A stretch of 64,000 nucleotides of DNA from Okeania sp. SIO2B3 (GCF_010672525.1 NZ_JAAHGH010000005.1:372672-436671); one strand, 5' to 3'; positions 27,736-36,859 are shown, numbered from the stretch's first letter. Numbers and translations are program-made. The notes: generated from the letters alone by a model not told the origin.

Positions 27736-29028
27736 TCAATCTAACAATAAACTCTCAGGACCACCAGAAGGTTCATCCCTAATCATATTCTCCAACTCAA
27801 ACGTATACAGTTTATAAATATCATCAACAACATCATTAGGGTCATCAAACACATCTTCACTTGCGTCAAATTCTACTTGACCACTACTACTAGCAACTTC
27901 TAGATTTTGAATGTATGTGATACCAGCTTTTATCACTTCAGCTCTAGGTAACTCTCGTCTGAAAGCCAAATCAAAATTAAACTCTTTAAGCAAATTCTCA
28001 AAATAATTAACATTTTGCCCACTGCTATACCGCTTTTGCAACTTATTAAAATCAAGACTCTCACCACCTGAAATATTATCCGAATCAGAACTAGAATCAG
28101 ATTCACCTCCTGCCTCAATACTCCCGCCACATAAAGGTTTGCTCTGACTACCTAATCCATGACTGCCAACTACACGACCATTACTATCAAATACAGGTCC
28201 CCCACTCATACCAGCAGCAGTTTTATCAGTGTAAAAAATACTATAACCCAGATGCTCGGGATTGGGGTTAATCTTTCCCCTCACTAAACCCCAAGCTAAA
28301 CGACGTTGTCTGCGAGCTACTCTGTTACGACATCTTCCTGTCTGCGGGTCTTGCTCTTTTTCTGGGTCAGGCCAACCGGAAATATATACTCTATCATTGA
28401 TATTGACACTATCTGGGTCTCCTAGAGGAGCAACTGTATAACTTTTTGGGCTTTCAAAGGTGACGATCGCTAAATCTATACCTCTTATTCGATCTGTTCC
28501 AATACTGCGGTCAACTATATCTGTACCTGCAATAAAGCGATCGCGACAGCCAAATCTTACCAATACTGTTAATTTAGGATTACCTTTTAGAGGACACCCC
28601 CGATGGTCATTAACGTTTTTAACAATATGAACTTTCCCATCATAAGTTCTAATTCCATAATAAGGAGTACCCCCCAACTTCTGCCAATAATGTTTACTAT
28701 CAAGGTGTTTTTGTAGAAAATTATGAGCTACAGTTAAGACATAATATTTATTTCCTGTTTTAGCAATAATTACTCCTGAACCTGGATTCCAAATCCCTGA
28801 TTTTTGTAATGGGTTATTACGATTTTCTTCTAAATCTTGTCGTAATTCAGGGGTTAATGCCGGAGCTATTAATACAGTTGTTTGTCGAGCTATAGAATTA
28901 ATTTCTGCTATAGAAAGTTGAGCGATCGCAGGAGTTGCTCCTAGCAAACCAAGCAATATCCCACCTAAAAAAATAGATAATTTTTCGACTTTTTTGCTGA
29001 AAAAATATACCATTTTTACTACTTGCAC
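27736..29028 (-). CDS. Secreted trypsin-like serine protease, paralogue 1
   Basis: 430 residues; the frame opens with GTG, and an ATG at codon 6 (29013) may be the true start. The signal peptide ends near ATPAIAQ. The S1 triad reads TVAHNF (His102), IRGIDLAIV (Asp185) and AAGMSGGPVF (Ser275). A 120-residue C-terminal tail contains an acidic Ser-Asp stretch and ends DEPSGGPESLLLD. It lies directly downstream of a second paralogue on the same strand (58 bases between), so the genes are probably co-transcribed. Targets are periplasmic or extracellular and unknown. Confidence 0.88.
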   Translation of the reverse strand: MQVVKMVYFFSKKVEKLSIFLGGILLGLLGATPAIAQLSIAEINSIARQTTVLIAPALTPELRQDLEENRNNPLQKSGIWNPGSGVIIAKTGNKYYVLTVAHNFLQKHLDSKHYWQKLGGTPYYGIRTYDGKVHIVKNVNDHRGCPLKGNPKLTVLVRFGCRDRFIAGTDIVDRSIGTDRIRGIDLAIVTFESPKSYTVAPLGDPDSVNINDRVYISGWPDPEKEQDPQTGRCRNRVARRQRRLAWGLVRGKINPNPEHLGYSIFYTDKTAAGMSGGPVFDSNGRVVGSHGLGSQSKPLCGGSIEAGGESDSSSDSDNISGGESLDFNKLQKRYSSGQNVNYFENLLKEFNFDLAFRRELPRAEVIKAGITYIQNLEVASSSGQVEFDASEDVFDDPNDVVDDIYKLYTFELENMIRDEPSGGPESLLLD

Positions 29029-29085
29029 CTACTAAATATTTTTCTTTCATTCAATGCACTCTGATTTTCTTACGCTTAAACTTTA

Positions 29086-30495
29086 TTAGTCTAACAATAA
29101 ACCGGGTGATTTATCTTTTATAAGAGTGTCTAAATCAAAATTAAAGAGTTCATAGATATTTTCTATCGTATCATTAGGGTCTTCAAAACCGCCCTCATTT
29201 GCTTCATTTGGGTCGATAAATTCAGACTTTTTGTCTATGCCACTTTCAGGAGAAGTTGGAATATTAGGAACTTGTTTTATTTCTGATTCAATTAGGCTTT
29301 TTGAAGGAGCTTCTAATTGAAAAGATAAATTCATACCAACCTGTGTAATTAATTGTTGAGAATAATCAACATTTTGGGCACTACTATACATCCTTTTTAA
29401 GATTGAATTATTATCCTGCTCTAATAAATCTGAATTATTTTGGTTGTTATTTGAATCCTTTTCTAAGTTATTTTGAGGTTCAGATTCGTCAAATATTTCC
29501 CAATCATTTTGTGCCTGATGTTTTTGATTTTGTGGCCAAGTATTTTGAGATTTAAATGCACTATAATACTGCCAATTATTTTCTGCTTGTAATGAATCTT
29601 TTGAAGTAGAATTATTATTAGATATTGGTTGATATATTTGCCCACAAATAAGTTTATTCGCTGAACCTCGTCCGTGAATTCCAACTACTTTACCATCACT
29701 ATTAAACACAGGACCACCACTCATTCCAGGACGAGTATGGTCTGTATAATATAAGCTATAGCCATTATCTTGTTCAGTAACAGCAGTAGAAGCTTGTAAT
29801 TGTCCCCATGCAAGACGTCTTTGCCTTCGAGGTGCAGGATCTTTACAAATTATTTTTCCTTCCGCATCTAGTTGTGGAGTTCCATCAGGTTTCAGTTTCG
29901 GTTCTGCTTCAATTTTCGGCCAACCAGAAATATAAACTTTATCTCCCTCTTTTAATTGACTAGCATTTCCTAAGGAAGCAACAGGATAATTCTTTTCACT
30001 TTCAAAACTAACTATTGCTAAGTCATAACCATTTATTTTTTGACTTTCAAAACAACCAAATCTTACCAAAGCAGCTTCTAAGTTTTGATTTTTTATTCTT
30101 CTGAAAAAGTCACCATTACATTTCTTACCATCATTTATTTCTGTAACCTGATGAACTTCTCGTTTGTCTCTGTCGCTTGTTACTATACCATAATCTGTAT
30201 CTTCAGCTATCTGTTTTTGACTAAAGTTATGAGTTACTGTCAATACATAATATTTTGTATCTTCTTTTGCAATAATTACCCCAGAACCTACCGTCCATTT
30301 TTTTACAGGTTTTCTATCTAACAAATCATCGATTTCTTCTTTCGTTAATTTAGGAGCAATTAGAACAGTAGTTTGTTTAGCTATAGAATTAATTTCTTCT
30401 ACTGTTAATTTTCTAGGAACTGCATCTACCCCACTACCAAGACTGACAATAAATCCAGTCATAGAGGCAGTAAATATATGTCTTATTTTAATCAT
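29086..30495 (-). CDS. Secreted trypsin-like serine protease, paralogue 2
   Basis: 469 residues with a signal peptide (IFTASMTGFIVSLGSGVDA). The triad reads TVTHNF, INGYDLAIV and RPGMSGGPVF. Compared with paralogue 1, the linker after the protease domain is longer and rich in Asn and Gln (QNTWPQNQKHQAQNDWEIF). The tail ends DTIENIYELFNFDLDTLIKD then SPGLLLD, clearly homologous to the end of paralogue 1. The shared PND..IY.L tail may be a sorting or interaction signal (inference). Confidence 0.88.
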   Translation of the reverse strand: MIKIRHIFTASMTGFIVSLGSGVDAVPRKLTVEEINSIAKQTTVLIAPKLTKEEIDDLLDRKPVKKWTVGSGVIIAKEDTKYYVLTVTHNFSQKQIAEDTDYGIVTSDRDKREVHQVTEINDGKKCNGDFFRRIKNQNLEAALVRFGCFESQKINGYDLAIVSFESEKNYPVASLGNASQLKEGDKVYISGWPKIEAEPKLKPDGTPQLDAEGKIICKDPAPRRQRRLAWGQLQASTAVTEQDNGYSLYYTDHTRPGMSGGPVFNSDGKVVGIHGRGSANKLICGQIYQPISNNNSTSKDSLQAENNWQYYSAFKSQNTWPQNQKHQAQNDWEIFDESEPQNNLEKDSNNNQNNSDLLEQDNNSILKRMYSSAQNVDYSQQLITQVGMNLSFQLEAPSKSLIESEIKQVPNIPTSPESGIDKKSEFIDPNEANEGGFEDPNDTIENIYELFNFDLDTLIKDKSPGLLLD

Positions 30496-30589
30496 ATTTT
30501 TTTACACCTATTCAAAAAAAATTGTGCCATTTCAGTTATCAGTTATCAATACTTCTGCAATAAGGAAGCTTGACATCAGGAATATTCTC

Positions 30590-30690
30590 TTTTCTCTTGA
30601 TTTCATAGAAATGGCTAGGAAACCTCGCCATCTCTCGACCGATTTTTATCCCTTTAAAAGGGAAAGCTTTAGACCACAATTTTTCGGTAA
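30590..30690 (+). mobile_element. Dispersed repeat family F, copy between protease genes
   Basis: It runs from TTTTCTCTTGATTTC through CTCGACCGATTTTTATCCC to CACAATTTTTCGGTAAA, matching the copies at 10081 and 41941. It sits in the 206-base gap between protease paralogues 2 and 3. Confidence 0.7.
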
Positions 30691-30701
30691 ATATTTTTTT
30701 C

Positions 30702-31574
30702 TTATTCTCTATCCAACCTCCCCATCTTTCCTACTTCAAAATTATTAATATTCGTCTTGACTATCTCTGCAAAATCATCCCGTTGATTCAACTTAGCAAT
30801 AGGAATTGCCCAGCTAGCACTAAGCAATTCATCAAGTAGCTCTTGTGATGGTTGACTACCATCAGAAAATCGATAAGCATCAAAGCCACCAAAAGCATAT
30901 TTTGCTCGACCAATAATTCCAACTAACTCACCATTTTTATTCAAAACTGGCCCCCCACTCATCCCAATTTCAATCTCATTACTCATGCCAATTTTATAAC
31001 CTCTCTCCAAGGATAAATTAAGTAGATGAATAACCTTACCCTTAGTCAAATTATATGGTTTAATTCCTAAATCTACAGTAGTAACTAAATTTACTTCCTT
31101 CCTTTCATAGTTAGGAAATCCAGCCACATAAACTTGTTCTCCTAAACTTAAGTTAAAATTAGCATTGACAACAGCAACTTTATACTCATTATTTGTGGAA
31201 AATTTAACTATTGCCAAATCCAAATCTTTAAAATTAAATCTAGTATCTTTGTGAGCAGAATATTCCTTTCCATCTACAGTTAAAACTGCCAATTTATTTT
31301 CTTGATTTGAATCAAGTACATGAGCGCAAGTTAGAACAAAATACTCAGTTCCTTTCCGAGAAATAATCACTCCCGAACCAGCAATATTTTCTCCTAATAA
31401 TCTAACAGTCACAGGTCTAGAGATCGCCTCTACAGTAGGATTATTCTTAATAGTAGAAACAGAAGCTGCCTGAATTAGCGGAAGATTAACTCCTTCAGGG
31501 GTTGATGCTACCTGAGAAAGACAAAGTTCCAAAAAAGTTGGAATAATTGCCATTAAACTTATCAATTGTTTCAT
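30702..31574 (-). CDS. Secreted trypsin-like serine protease, paralogue 3
   Basis: 290 residues, the short form without the long acidic tail. The N-terminus is hydrophobic (LISLMAIIPTFLELCLSQVAS) and probably exported. The triad reads TCAHVL, FKDLDLAIVKF and GMSGGPVLNKNG. The C-terminal 60 residues (SWAIPIAKLNQRDDFAEIV) differ from the other two paralogues. It lies 61 bases after the COP23 gene on the same strand. Confidence 0.88.
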   Translation of the reverse strand: MKQLISLMAIIPTFLELCLSQVASTPEGVNLPLIQAASVSTIKNNPTVEAISRPVTVRLLGENIAGSGVIISRKGTEYFVLTCAHVLDSNQENKLAVLTVDGKEYSAHKDTRFNFKDLDLAIVKFSTNNEYKVAVVNANFNLSLGEQVYVAGFPNYERKEVNLVTTVDLGIKPYNLTKGKVIHLLNLSLERGYKIGMSNEIEIGMSGGPVLNKNGELVGIIGRAKYAFGGFDAYRFSDGSQPSQELLDELLSASWAIPIAKLNQRDDFAEIVKTNINNFEVGKMGRLDRE

Positions 31575-31635
31575 TTGAGTTAAAGGGAGTTTCTTTGTCC
31601 CTAAAATTTTTGTTTAACAATTATCATTTCAAACC

Positions 31636-32439
31636 TTAAAACTCCCGATTTTCCATTTTTTTTTGTTCTTCTATAACTTGATCAATCAACTTTTCCATAT
31701 CCACCTCTAGCATTTTTTCCTGATTCACTGATGATGCTTTCAACCCATCAATAACTGACAATTTTTCTACCCATTCAAGGCTTTGATTTTCCACATTTTC
31801 AGCATCGCTACTTTCAATTATTAACGCAGCACTAGCATTACCTTTGAGAGAACTTACTAAATTCATCAGAATTTTACCGTTCGTACCTCTATTATTACTT
31901 CTCAGAGTCCACAATAAATTACTAGAATTACAACTTCCTGCTTGAGCAGCACAAACTACGGCCGCACCATTAACAACTCCTTCACTTAAAGGAGGCATAT
32001 TTGGTTTTCCTCCCCTCAGAAAATGCTGATTAAATCTATCTGTAACTGCCTGGCAACGAACTTCTGGAGTATACTTGTCACCAAATTCTACCGAACCTGT
32101 CTGTGTCCATTGAATTAGAGGTCTTTTAGTCGCTTCCTTCCAGGATGTAACTATTTCACCCTGACGACTACGACGTGCTTGATATACAACTAGCGCAGTT
32201 TGATTTTCTGGCGTACAATCAAATTCATATTTGTATGCGTAACGGCGACTGTAACGTATCTTTTTAGGGTTGACTGAACGAGTGGGACTATTATCTGCCT
32301 CATCATTAGATGTACTAAGTTGAGCAACTGTAGTATTTAAGTTTGTGAGTTGGGCAAAACTGGACTGTACTTTGATCAATAGGAGTTGAGTAGCGATCGC
32401 TACTGCACAAACCATAGGTAATATTTTTTGGTGTTCCAT
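31636..32439 (-). CDS. COP23-family secreted protein
   Basis: 267 residues, signal peptide ending near SSFAQ. The domain matches COP23, named after a circadian-oscillating protein of Cyanothece-type cyanobacteria: DCTPENQTALVVYQARR, PLIQWTQTGSVEFGDKYTPE, then CQAVTDRFNQHF and LLWTLRSNNRGTNG. Conserved cysteines (CTPEN, RCQAV, VVCAAQAGSC) are present. The tail is acidic (MLEVDMEKLIDQVIEEQKK). First gene of a probable four-gene run with the three proteases. Biochemical function unknown. Confidence 0.88.
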   Translation of the reverse strand: MEHQKILPMVCAVAIATQLLLIKVQSSFAQLTNLNTTVAQLSTSNDEADNSPTRSVNPKKIRYSRRYAYKYEFDCTPENQTALVVYQARRSRQGEIVTSWKEATKRPLIQWTQTGSVEFGDKYTPEVRCQAVTDRFNQHFLRGGKPNMPPLSEGVVNGAAVVCAAQAGSCNSSNLLWTLRSNNRGTNGKILMNLVSSLKGNASAALIIESSDAENVENQSLEWVEKLSVIDGLKASSVNQEKMLEVDMEKLIDQVIEEQKKMENREF

Positions 32440-32512
32440 AATGAATATTTCCTAGCATATAGTTCAGCAAAAACTTTAAGTTTGCTGTTTTTTCATCCTT
32501 CCTTTCTCTTTT

Positions 32513-32800
32513 CTATTCTTCAGGAAGTTCGTTTTCCTCATCAAATTTTTTGCTTTCTTGTTCAATAATGGCATCAATTATATTTTCCATGTTAACTTCT
32601 GAAGGTACTTCTTCTATTTTTTCATCATCTTGACTTTCCATAATTATGCTACTACTCGCTTCACCTCGAAGTGCGCTCAGTAGTTATCTAATAATTTGAC
32701 CATTGGAATTTTGCTTGTCATTTTTTAGAGCCCACAGAACATTATTTTGATTACAACCTCCCATTTGCCTAAGCGCTGGGCAAGGGATAGGAGTAAGAAT
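32513..32800 (-). pseudogene. Truncated COP23 pseudogene
   Basis: The frame reads GGCNQNNVLWALKNDKQNSN, then a stop, then LLSALRGEASSSIIMESQD and ends with an acidic tail (DAIIEQESKKFDEENELPEE). Each segment aligns with the intact neighbour (SCNSSNLLWTLRSNNRGTNG, LVSSLKGNASAALIIESSD). The N-terminal half is missing and further stops lie upstream of about 32790. A duplicated COP23 gene has therefore decayed here. Confidence 0.85.
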
Positions 32801-32815
32801 TTAGGGATTAACAGA

Positions 32816-33057
32816 GGATATTGTTTGGAGCAATATCCCACAAACTAAATATAGCAAATACCTAACTAAATTTTTCTGATATTAATTTTTATGGAAAACT
32901 GATTACACTTTCAATTTCCAGATGACAGTTGTTTAACATCCAGTCCACTTATATCAAATCTGTTGGCTTCGGAGTAATATAATTTCGTCGATCGTCATAC
33001 AATATGGTAGGGGCGAATGGCCATTTGCCCCTACCAATGTTATAGAAATATAGATTG
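32816..33057. repeat. Gap with dispersed repeats
   Basis: ATATCAAATCTGTTGGCTTC at 32950 recurs inverted at 40612-40646. GTAGGGGCGAATGGCCATTT at 33008 is a palindromic dispersed repeat with relatives at about 40414-40480 and 61145-61185. Confidence 0.65.
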
Positions 33058-33165
33058 TGACATCTCCCACACGCTCGCTGACACTATAGTGTGGGCTTCT
33101 CGTTTCGTAGTCCCGGTATCCCGTCGGACAAGCGCGTGCTTTAAGGATGTCTGGGCCTTACCGCC
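33058..33165 (-). mobile_element. Right end of the IS605-type element, copy 2
   Basis: On the minus strand this segment reads CCTTAAAGCACGCGCTTG, CTACGAAACGAGA, CAGCGAGCGTGTGGGAG, matching 541-655 on the other strand. It abuts the tnpB relic. Confidence 0.6.
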
Positions 33166-33465
33166 CTATTTTTGATATTTATCGCCGCATTTCTTACGGA
33201 ATGCTTCCCTACGGGATGCTGCGCAAATAGCAAACAAGTCGTAGTCTATTACAATACAGCAATGCGGACAAGAATGAGTTCGTATGTTTAATTCTTTAGG
33301 GACTTTTTCCCCACAATTTGAGCAGTCTTGGCTAGTATTTTTGGGGTTCACTGCTATGGTTTTCCCCTCCAGCATTTTCCTCCTGCGGAGGAGCTGCGCT
33401 AACAGCTTTGACAGTTAAAATAGTTAGAAATTGGCCCCCCGCGTCGTTAATTGATTTACTCAAAC
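33166..33465 (-). pseudogene. tnpB: tnpB 3'-end relic, copy 2
   Basis: The same part of TnpB as at 260-540: [19 protein letters not shown], then [18 protein letters not shown] and the second zinc-finger pair HSCPHC. A short repeat of the type GTTAGCGCAGCTCCTCCGCA is inserted at about 33383-33408, and another (CCTACGGGATGCTGCGCA) replaces the end. The extra base at GGAGGGGAAAACC breaks the frame at the same position as in copy 1. Confidence 0.85.
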
Positions 33466-33743
33466 GGGTTTTTGCCAGTCCTTCGGATTTGATATTAACC
33501 ATGAAAAATATTAAAAAATATGGATTATTTCTACTATTTTGCAGGATATATGTTATATATGAAAATTCTGAATAAATATGTAATCTAATTTTGATTATTG
33601 TTTAAATTATTTAGTCAAAAAAAGCAAAAAACTTGATAGTCTCCATAATGCTGTAAGTCTTATGCACAGAAGAATATAGCTTTTTTAATCAGTAAATTAC
33701 TTTTGATAAAGTGTAAACAAATGTTACAATATTGGAGTTAAAA

Positions 33744-33784
33744 CGGTTTAACCGCTTGACATTCCCTAAAAGAGTAGTTAATGT
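33744..33784 (+). promoter_or_regulatory. Sigma-70-type promoter with adjacent palindrome
   Basis: TTGACA (33756-33761), a 17-base spacer and TAATGT (33779-33784) form a good promoter 36 bases before the ATG of the ribbon-helix-helix gene. The perfect palindrome CGGTTTAACCG (33744-33754) abuts the -35 box and may be an operator, perhaps for the gene's own product (inference). Confidence 0.65.
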
Positions 33785-33819
33785 AATATACATACCCGGG
33801 TAAACAAGTTGACTGTCAT

Positions 33820-34170
33820 ATGCAAGACAAGCAAAAAGTAACATTATACATCAAACCAGAACTGCATCGCAAGCTCAAAATCAGGGCAGCAGTTGACTCG
33901 GAACCAATGTCATCAATAGCAGAAAGAGCTATCCTTTTCTATCTGGAACACCCAGAGGTGGTTGATGAAACAAGTTCAATGTATGGACAAACCCACCGGG
34001 TATACACTTGTCCAGAGTGTACGAGTTCAGTTGTAATGCGAGAAGGAGAACTGGCCTCCCTAAACAATCAGCCAAGTGTATTGGCAGACCAAAATATTCC
34101 AGTTAAGGAAACCCCAGAAACAGAAAAATCCAAAGCTCAACCGGGAGAGCAAGAGTTAGTTCCCTGCTGA
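33820..34170 (+). CDS. Ribbon-helix-helix DNA-binding protein
   Basis: 116 residues. Residues 6-45 (KVTLYIKPELHRKLKIRAAV then EPMSSIAERAILFYLEHPE) have the beta strand and two helices of the MetJ/Arc/CopG fold. A CPEC motif at about residues 65-68 (VYTCPECTSS) has no second pair. The C-terminus is disordered and rich in Pro and Glu. Probably a DNA-binding regulator or a plasmid/antitoxin-like protein. No toxin gene follows; a tnpB relic and ycf46 come next. Confidence 0.72.
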   Translation: MQDKQKVTLYIKPELHRKLKIRAAVDSEPMSSIAERAILFYLEHPEVVDETSSMYGQTHRVYTCPECTSSVVMREGELASLNNQPSVLADQNIPVKETPETEKSKAQPGEQELVPC

Positions 34171-34199
34171 TGAATGTAGAAACGACTACATCTGAAAGA

Positions 34200-34345
34200 C
34201 TAATTTGAATGCTAGTTTAAACCTAGCTATGGCGGTCAGTAAGAGCTACGCTCCGCGTTCCGCGAACGACCGTGACAGCTTGTGGACTGGGGAGTGCCGA
34301 CACTTCCAGGTTGAAGCAGGAATAGAACAGATAACTGTAAATTTT
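34200..34345 (+). pseudogene. tnpB: tnpB extreme 3' relic with right end, second type
   Basis: It reads NASLNLAMAVSK, the last RuvC motif of TnpB, interrupted by a palindromic repeat (AGCTACGCTCCGCGTTCCGC), then DSLWTGECRHFQVEAGIEQ. The segment GGAGTGCCGACACTTCCAGG then TTGAAGCAGGAATAGAACA resembles the end of the relic at 36860-37594 (CTGCCGACGGTCTCAGTGG, AAGCAGGAATTAAACA), so it is a right-end/guide-RNA region of the same type. Confidence 0.7.
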
Positions 34346-34434
34346 ACAGATTATTGTAAGCTTCTAAGAACGGTAGCAAGCATAAACTCAATTAAGCCGT
34401 AATCAACTGTACCGTTTCTATACGATCGAGGACT

Positions 34435-35952
34435 ATGAAAGAAGAAATTAACATTCTCATCCAAGCTCAATATCCTCTGATCTACCTCGTGACATCCGAG
34501 GAAGAACGGTCAGAGCAGGCAATTGCAGCTATAGCTCAACTTAAGCCCCAGTCTCAGAAAAGAGTATTTCTTTGGACAGTAACTCACGGAATAGTGGAGT
34601 ACGGTCAAAGCAAAAACACCACTCAGCATAATACAGTCTCACCAGAGGCAGCTATAGAGTGGGTAATCAGGCAGCGAGATACTAGCAATAACGCTGGAAT
34701 ATACATATTCAAAGATCTACATCCATTTATTGACTCACCGCCAGTTACTAGGTGGTTAAGAGATGCGATCGCTAGTTTCAAGGGCACAAATAAAACAATT
34801 ATATTGATGTCCCCAGTACAGAATGTTCCGATAGAACTAGAAAAGGAGGTAGTTGTACTTGACTTTCCACTACCAGATATGAAGGAGTTGAATAAAGTCC
34901 TGTCACAACATCTAGGGAAGCGTAACATTTCCACAGAGACAAGGGAAAAGCTCCTCAAAGCAGCTTTAGGTCTTACAAAAGATGAGGCTGAAAAGGTATA
35001 TCGCAAAGCTCAAGTAACAGCAGGACGTCTAACTGAACAAGAGGTTGAGATTGTACTGTCTGAGAAAAAGCAGCTAATCAAGCGTAACGGCATATTAGAG
35101 TACATCGAAGAGGATGAAACTATTAATGCTGTAGGTGGGCTAGAGGAACTTAAACACTGGTTAAGACAACGTTCTGATGCTTTCACAGAGAGAGCTAGAG
35201 AATATGGCCTACCTCAGCCAAAAGGTATGTTAATCCTGGGAATACCTGGATGTGGGAAATCTTTAATAGCAAAGACTACATCTCGCCTGTGGGGTTTACC
35301 GTTATTGCGCTTGGATATGGGACGGGTCTACGATGGTTCAATGGTAGGACGTTCTGAAGCTAATTTACGAAATGCTCTAAAAACAGCCGAGTCAATATCA
35401 CCAGCCATACTATTTATAGATGAATTGGATAAAGCTTTTGCTGGTAGTACTGGTTCCGCAGACTCTGATGGAGGTACTTCAAGTAGAATATTCGGTTCAT
35501 TCCTGACTTGGATGCAAGAAAAAACTTCCCCAGTATTTGTGATGGCAACTGCCAACCGAGTAGAACGTTTACCGGGAGAGTTTTTGCGTAAAGGTAGATT
35601 TGACGAAATTTTCTTTGTAGATTTACCAAACAAACAGGAACGTCAAGATATCTTCAAGATTCACCTAGCAAAAAGACGTCGAGAAATTGAACGCTTCGAT
35701 CTCGATCAATTATCTAATGTTTCCGAAGGCTTTTCAGGTGCAGAAATAGAGCAAGCCATAGTCGCTGCTATGTATGAGGCATTTGCTCAAGATAGAGAAT
35801 TTACACAGCTAGATATTATTGCCGCGATTAAATCTACACTACCGTTGTCGAAAACCATGACAGAGCAGGTGACTGCACTACGAGATTGGGCAAGACAACG
35901 TGCGCGGCCTGCTGCATCTTCAGTCGCCGAGTATCAAAGACTGGAGTTCTAA
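34435..35952 (+). CDS. ycf46: AAA+ ATPase, Ycf46 family
   Basis: 505 residues as in Ycf46 of cyanobacteria and red algal plastids. The N-terminal half (ILIQAQYPLIYLVTSEEERS) is the family-specific domain. The AAA module has Walker A LGIPGCGKSLIAKT, Walker B AILFIDELDKAFAG, sensor 1 MATANRVERLP and arginine finger region GRFDEIFFVDLP. GAGGA precedes the ATG. The precise role is not settled; regulation of CO2 uptake and photosynthesis has been proposed for the family. Next to ycf35, a known type of neighbour. Confidence 0.95.
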   Translation: MKEEINILIQAQYPLIYLVTSEEERSEQAIAAIAQLKPQSQKRVFLWTVTHGIVEYGQSKNTTQHNTVSPEAAIEWVIRQRDTSNNAGIYIFKDLHPFIDSPPVTRWLRDAIASFKGTNKTIILMSPVQNVPIELEKEVVVLDFPLPDMKELNKVLSQHLGKRNISTETREKLLKAALGLTKDEAEKVYRKAQVTAGRLTEQEVEIVLSEKKQLIKRNGILEYIEEDETINAVGGLEELKHWLRQRSDAFTERAREYGLPQPKGMLILGIPGCGKSLIAKTTSRLWGLPLLRLDMGRVYDGSMVGRSEANLRNALKTAESISPAILFIDELDKAFAGSTGSADSDGGTSSRIFGSFLTWMQEKTSPVFVMATANRVERLPGEFLRKGRFDEIFFVDLPNKQERQDIFKIHLAKRRREIERFDLDQLSNVSEGFSGAEIEQAIVAAMYEAFAQDREFTQLDIIAAIKSTLPLSKTMTEQVTALRDWARQRARPAASSVAEYQRLEF

Positions 35953-36112
35953 AAGCTTTCTCCTGGTACAAACAGGAGTAAAGGCTAGTAATGGATAAAG
36001 TTACTAGCAGTGCCTAAAAAAAACCACCTTGACTCGATATCAACTTAACGATTCTGAGCAGTGGTAACTTTTCATAAAAACCGTTGTTGTTTCTGTTTTC
36101 AGTTTTAAAATT

Positions 36113-36118
36113 AGGAGG
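36113..36118 (+). promoter_or_regulatory. Strong ribosome-binding site of ycf35
   Basis: AGGAGG followed by AAACTCGA and ATG, eight bases of spacing. It is by far the best Shine-Dalgarno sequence in the window and suggests high translation. Confidence 0.85.
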
Positions 36119-36126
36119 AAACTCGA

Positions 36127-36480
36127 ATGTCTCACTTCAGCACACTGCGTACCAAGATCACTGATTCTGAAATTTTAAAAGCTTCTCTGCGTGACTTGGG
36201 CATCACAGTTAAAACTAACGCTGATGTTCGTGGCTACAATGGCCAACGTGTACGTTCAGATATCGTTGCTGTTCTCGAAGGTGAATATGATTTAGGTTGG
36301 TCTTCCAACAGTGATGGTTCTTTTGACCTGATCGCTGACCTCTGGGGTGTTGCTAAAAAGCACAATCAAACTGAGTTGATCAACTCCATCAATCAGAAGT
36401 ATGCCGTTAATAAGACTTTAGCCGCTGTTAAGCAACGCGGTCTGCAAAACGCTAATGTCAAGTTGGTTGTGCAGAAGTAA
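36127..36480 (+). CDS. ycf35: Ycf35 family protein (DUF1257)
   Basis: 117 residues, full family length: MSHFSTLRTKITDSEILKAS, GYNGQRVRSDIVAVL, YDLGWSSNSDGSFDLIADLW. The family occurs in cyanobacteria and plastids; its function is unknown. It follows ycf46 by 174 bases on the same strand, and a strong terminator follows it. Confidence 0.95.
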   Translation: MSHFSTLRTKITDSEILKASLRDLGITVKTNADVRGYNGQRVRSDIVAVLEGEYDLGWSSNSDGSFDLIADLWGVAKKHNQTELINSINQKYAVNKTLAAVKQRGLQNANVKLVVQK

Positions 36481-36504
36481 TTTATTTGCGCGTTCCCAAG
36501 TTTG

Positions 36505-36538
36505 CGGGTTAACCAAGATCGGGTTAGCCCGTTTTTTT
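36505..36538 (+). terminator. Strong intrinsic terminator after ycf35
   Basis: The arms CGGGTTAACC and GGTTAGCCCG form a ten-pair stem with one G-T pair, loop AAGATCG or similar, followed by seven T. It lies 25 bases after the stop codon. Confidence 0.9.
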
Positions 36539-36859
36539 AGTTATTTCGGCAGAAGGAAGAAGGAAGAAGAAAAAATATTGCTTTGTCTGAGTGTTAAGCT
36601 TTTGAACTGTCCTAACTTTTCCTTCTACTGCTATATTAATTAAATTAAGTTTGCAACAAACAAAGAATAATGATAAAATAGTAATCTTTTGATCTAATCA
36701 AACTTACTAGAGAAAGTTAAGAATAAAAACATAATGTTGCTTAACTCAAAAACTCCAGTATGATAGCTGTAGAGTATTGACTTAATCAAATAATAACGAC
36801 ATAATACATGAAAAAGCATACTATTGGCCAGACTGCGCTCATGCATATATGAAATCTAT
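36539..36859. repeat. Gap with GAAGGAAGAAGG-type repeat
   Basis: GCAGAAGGAAGAAGGAAGAA, then AGCTTTTGAACTGTCCTAAC and TTTTCCTTCTACTGCTATAT. The same set in inverse order is found at 48305-48406. No gene. Confidence 0.6.

Noticed and set aside
33709-33727. NtcA-like site GTA(N)TAC upstream of the ribbon-helix-helix gene
   Set aside because: The spacing is nine bases (GTA AACAAATGT TAC) rather than the eight needed.
34623-35633. Minus-strand open frames inside ycf46
   Set aside because: Shadows of the clear AAA+ ATPase gene on the other strand.
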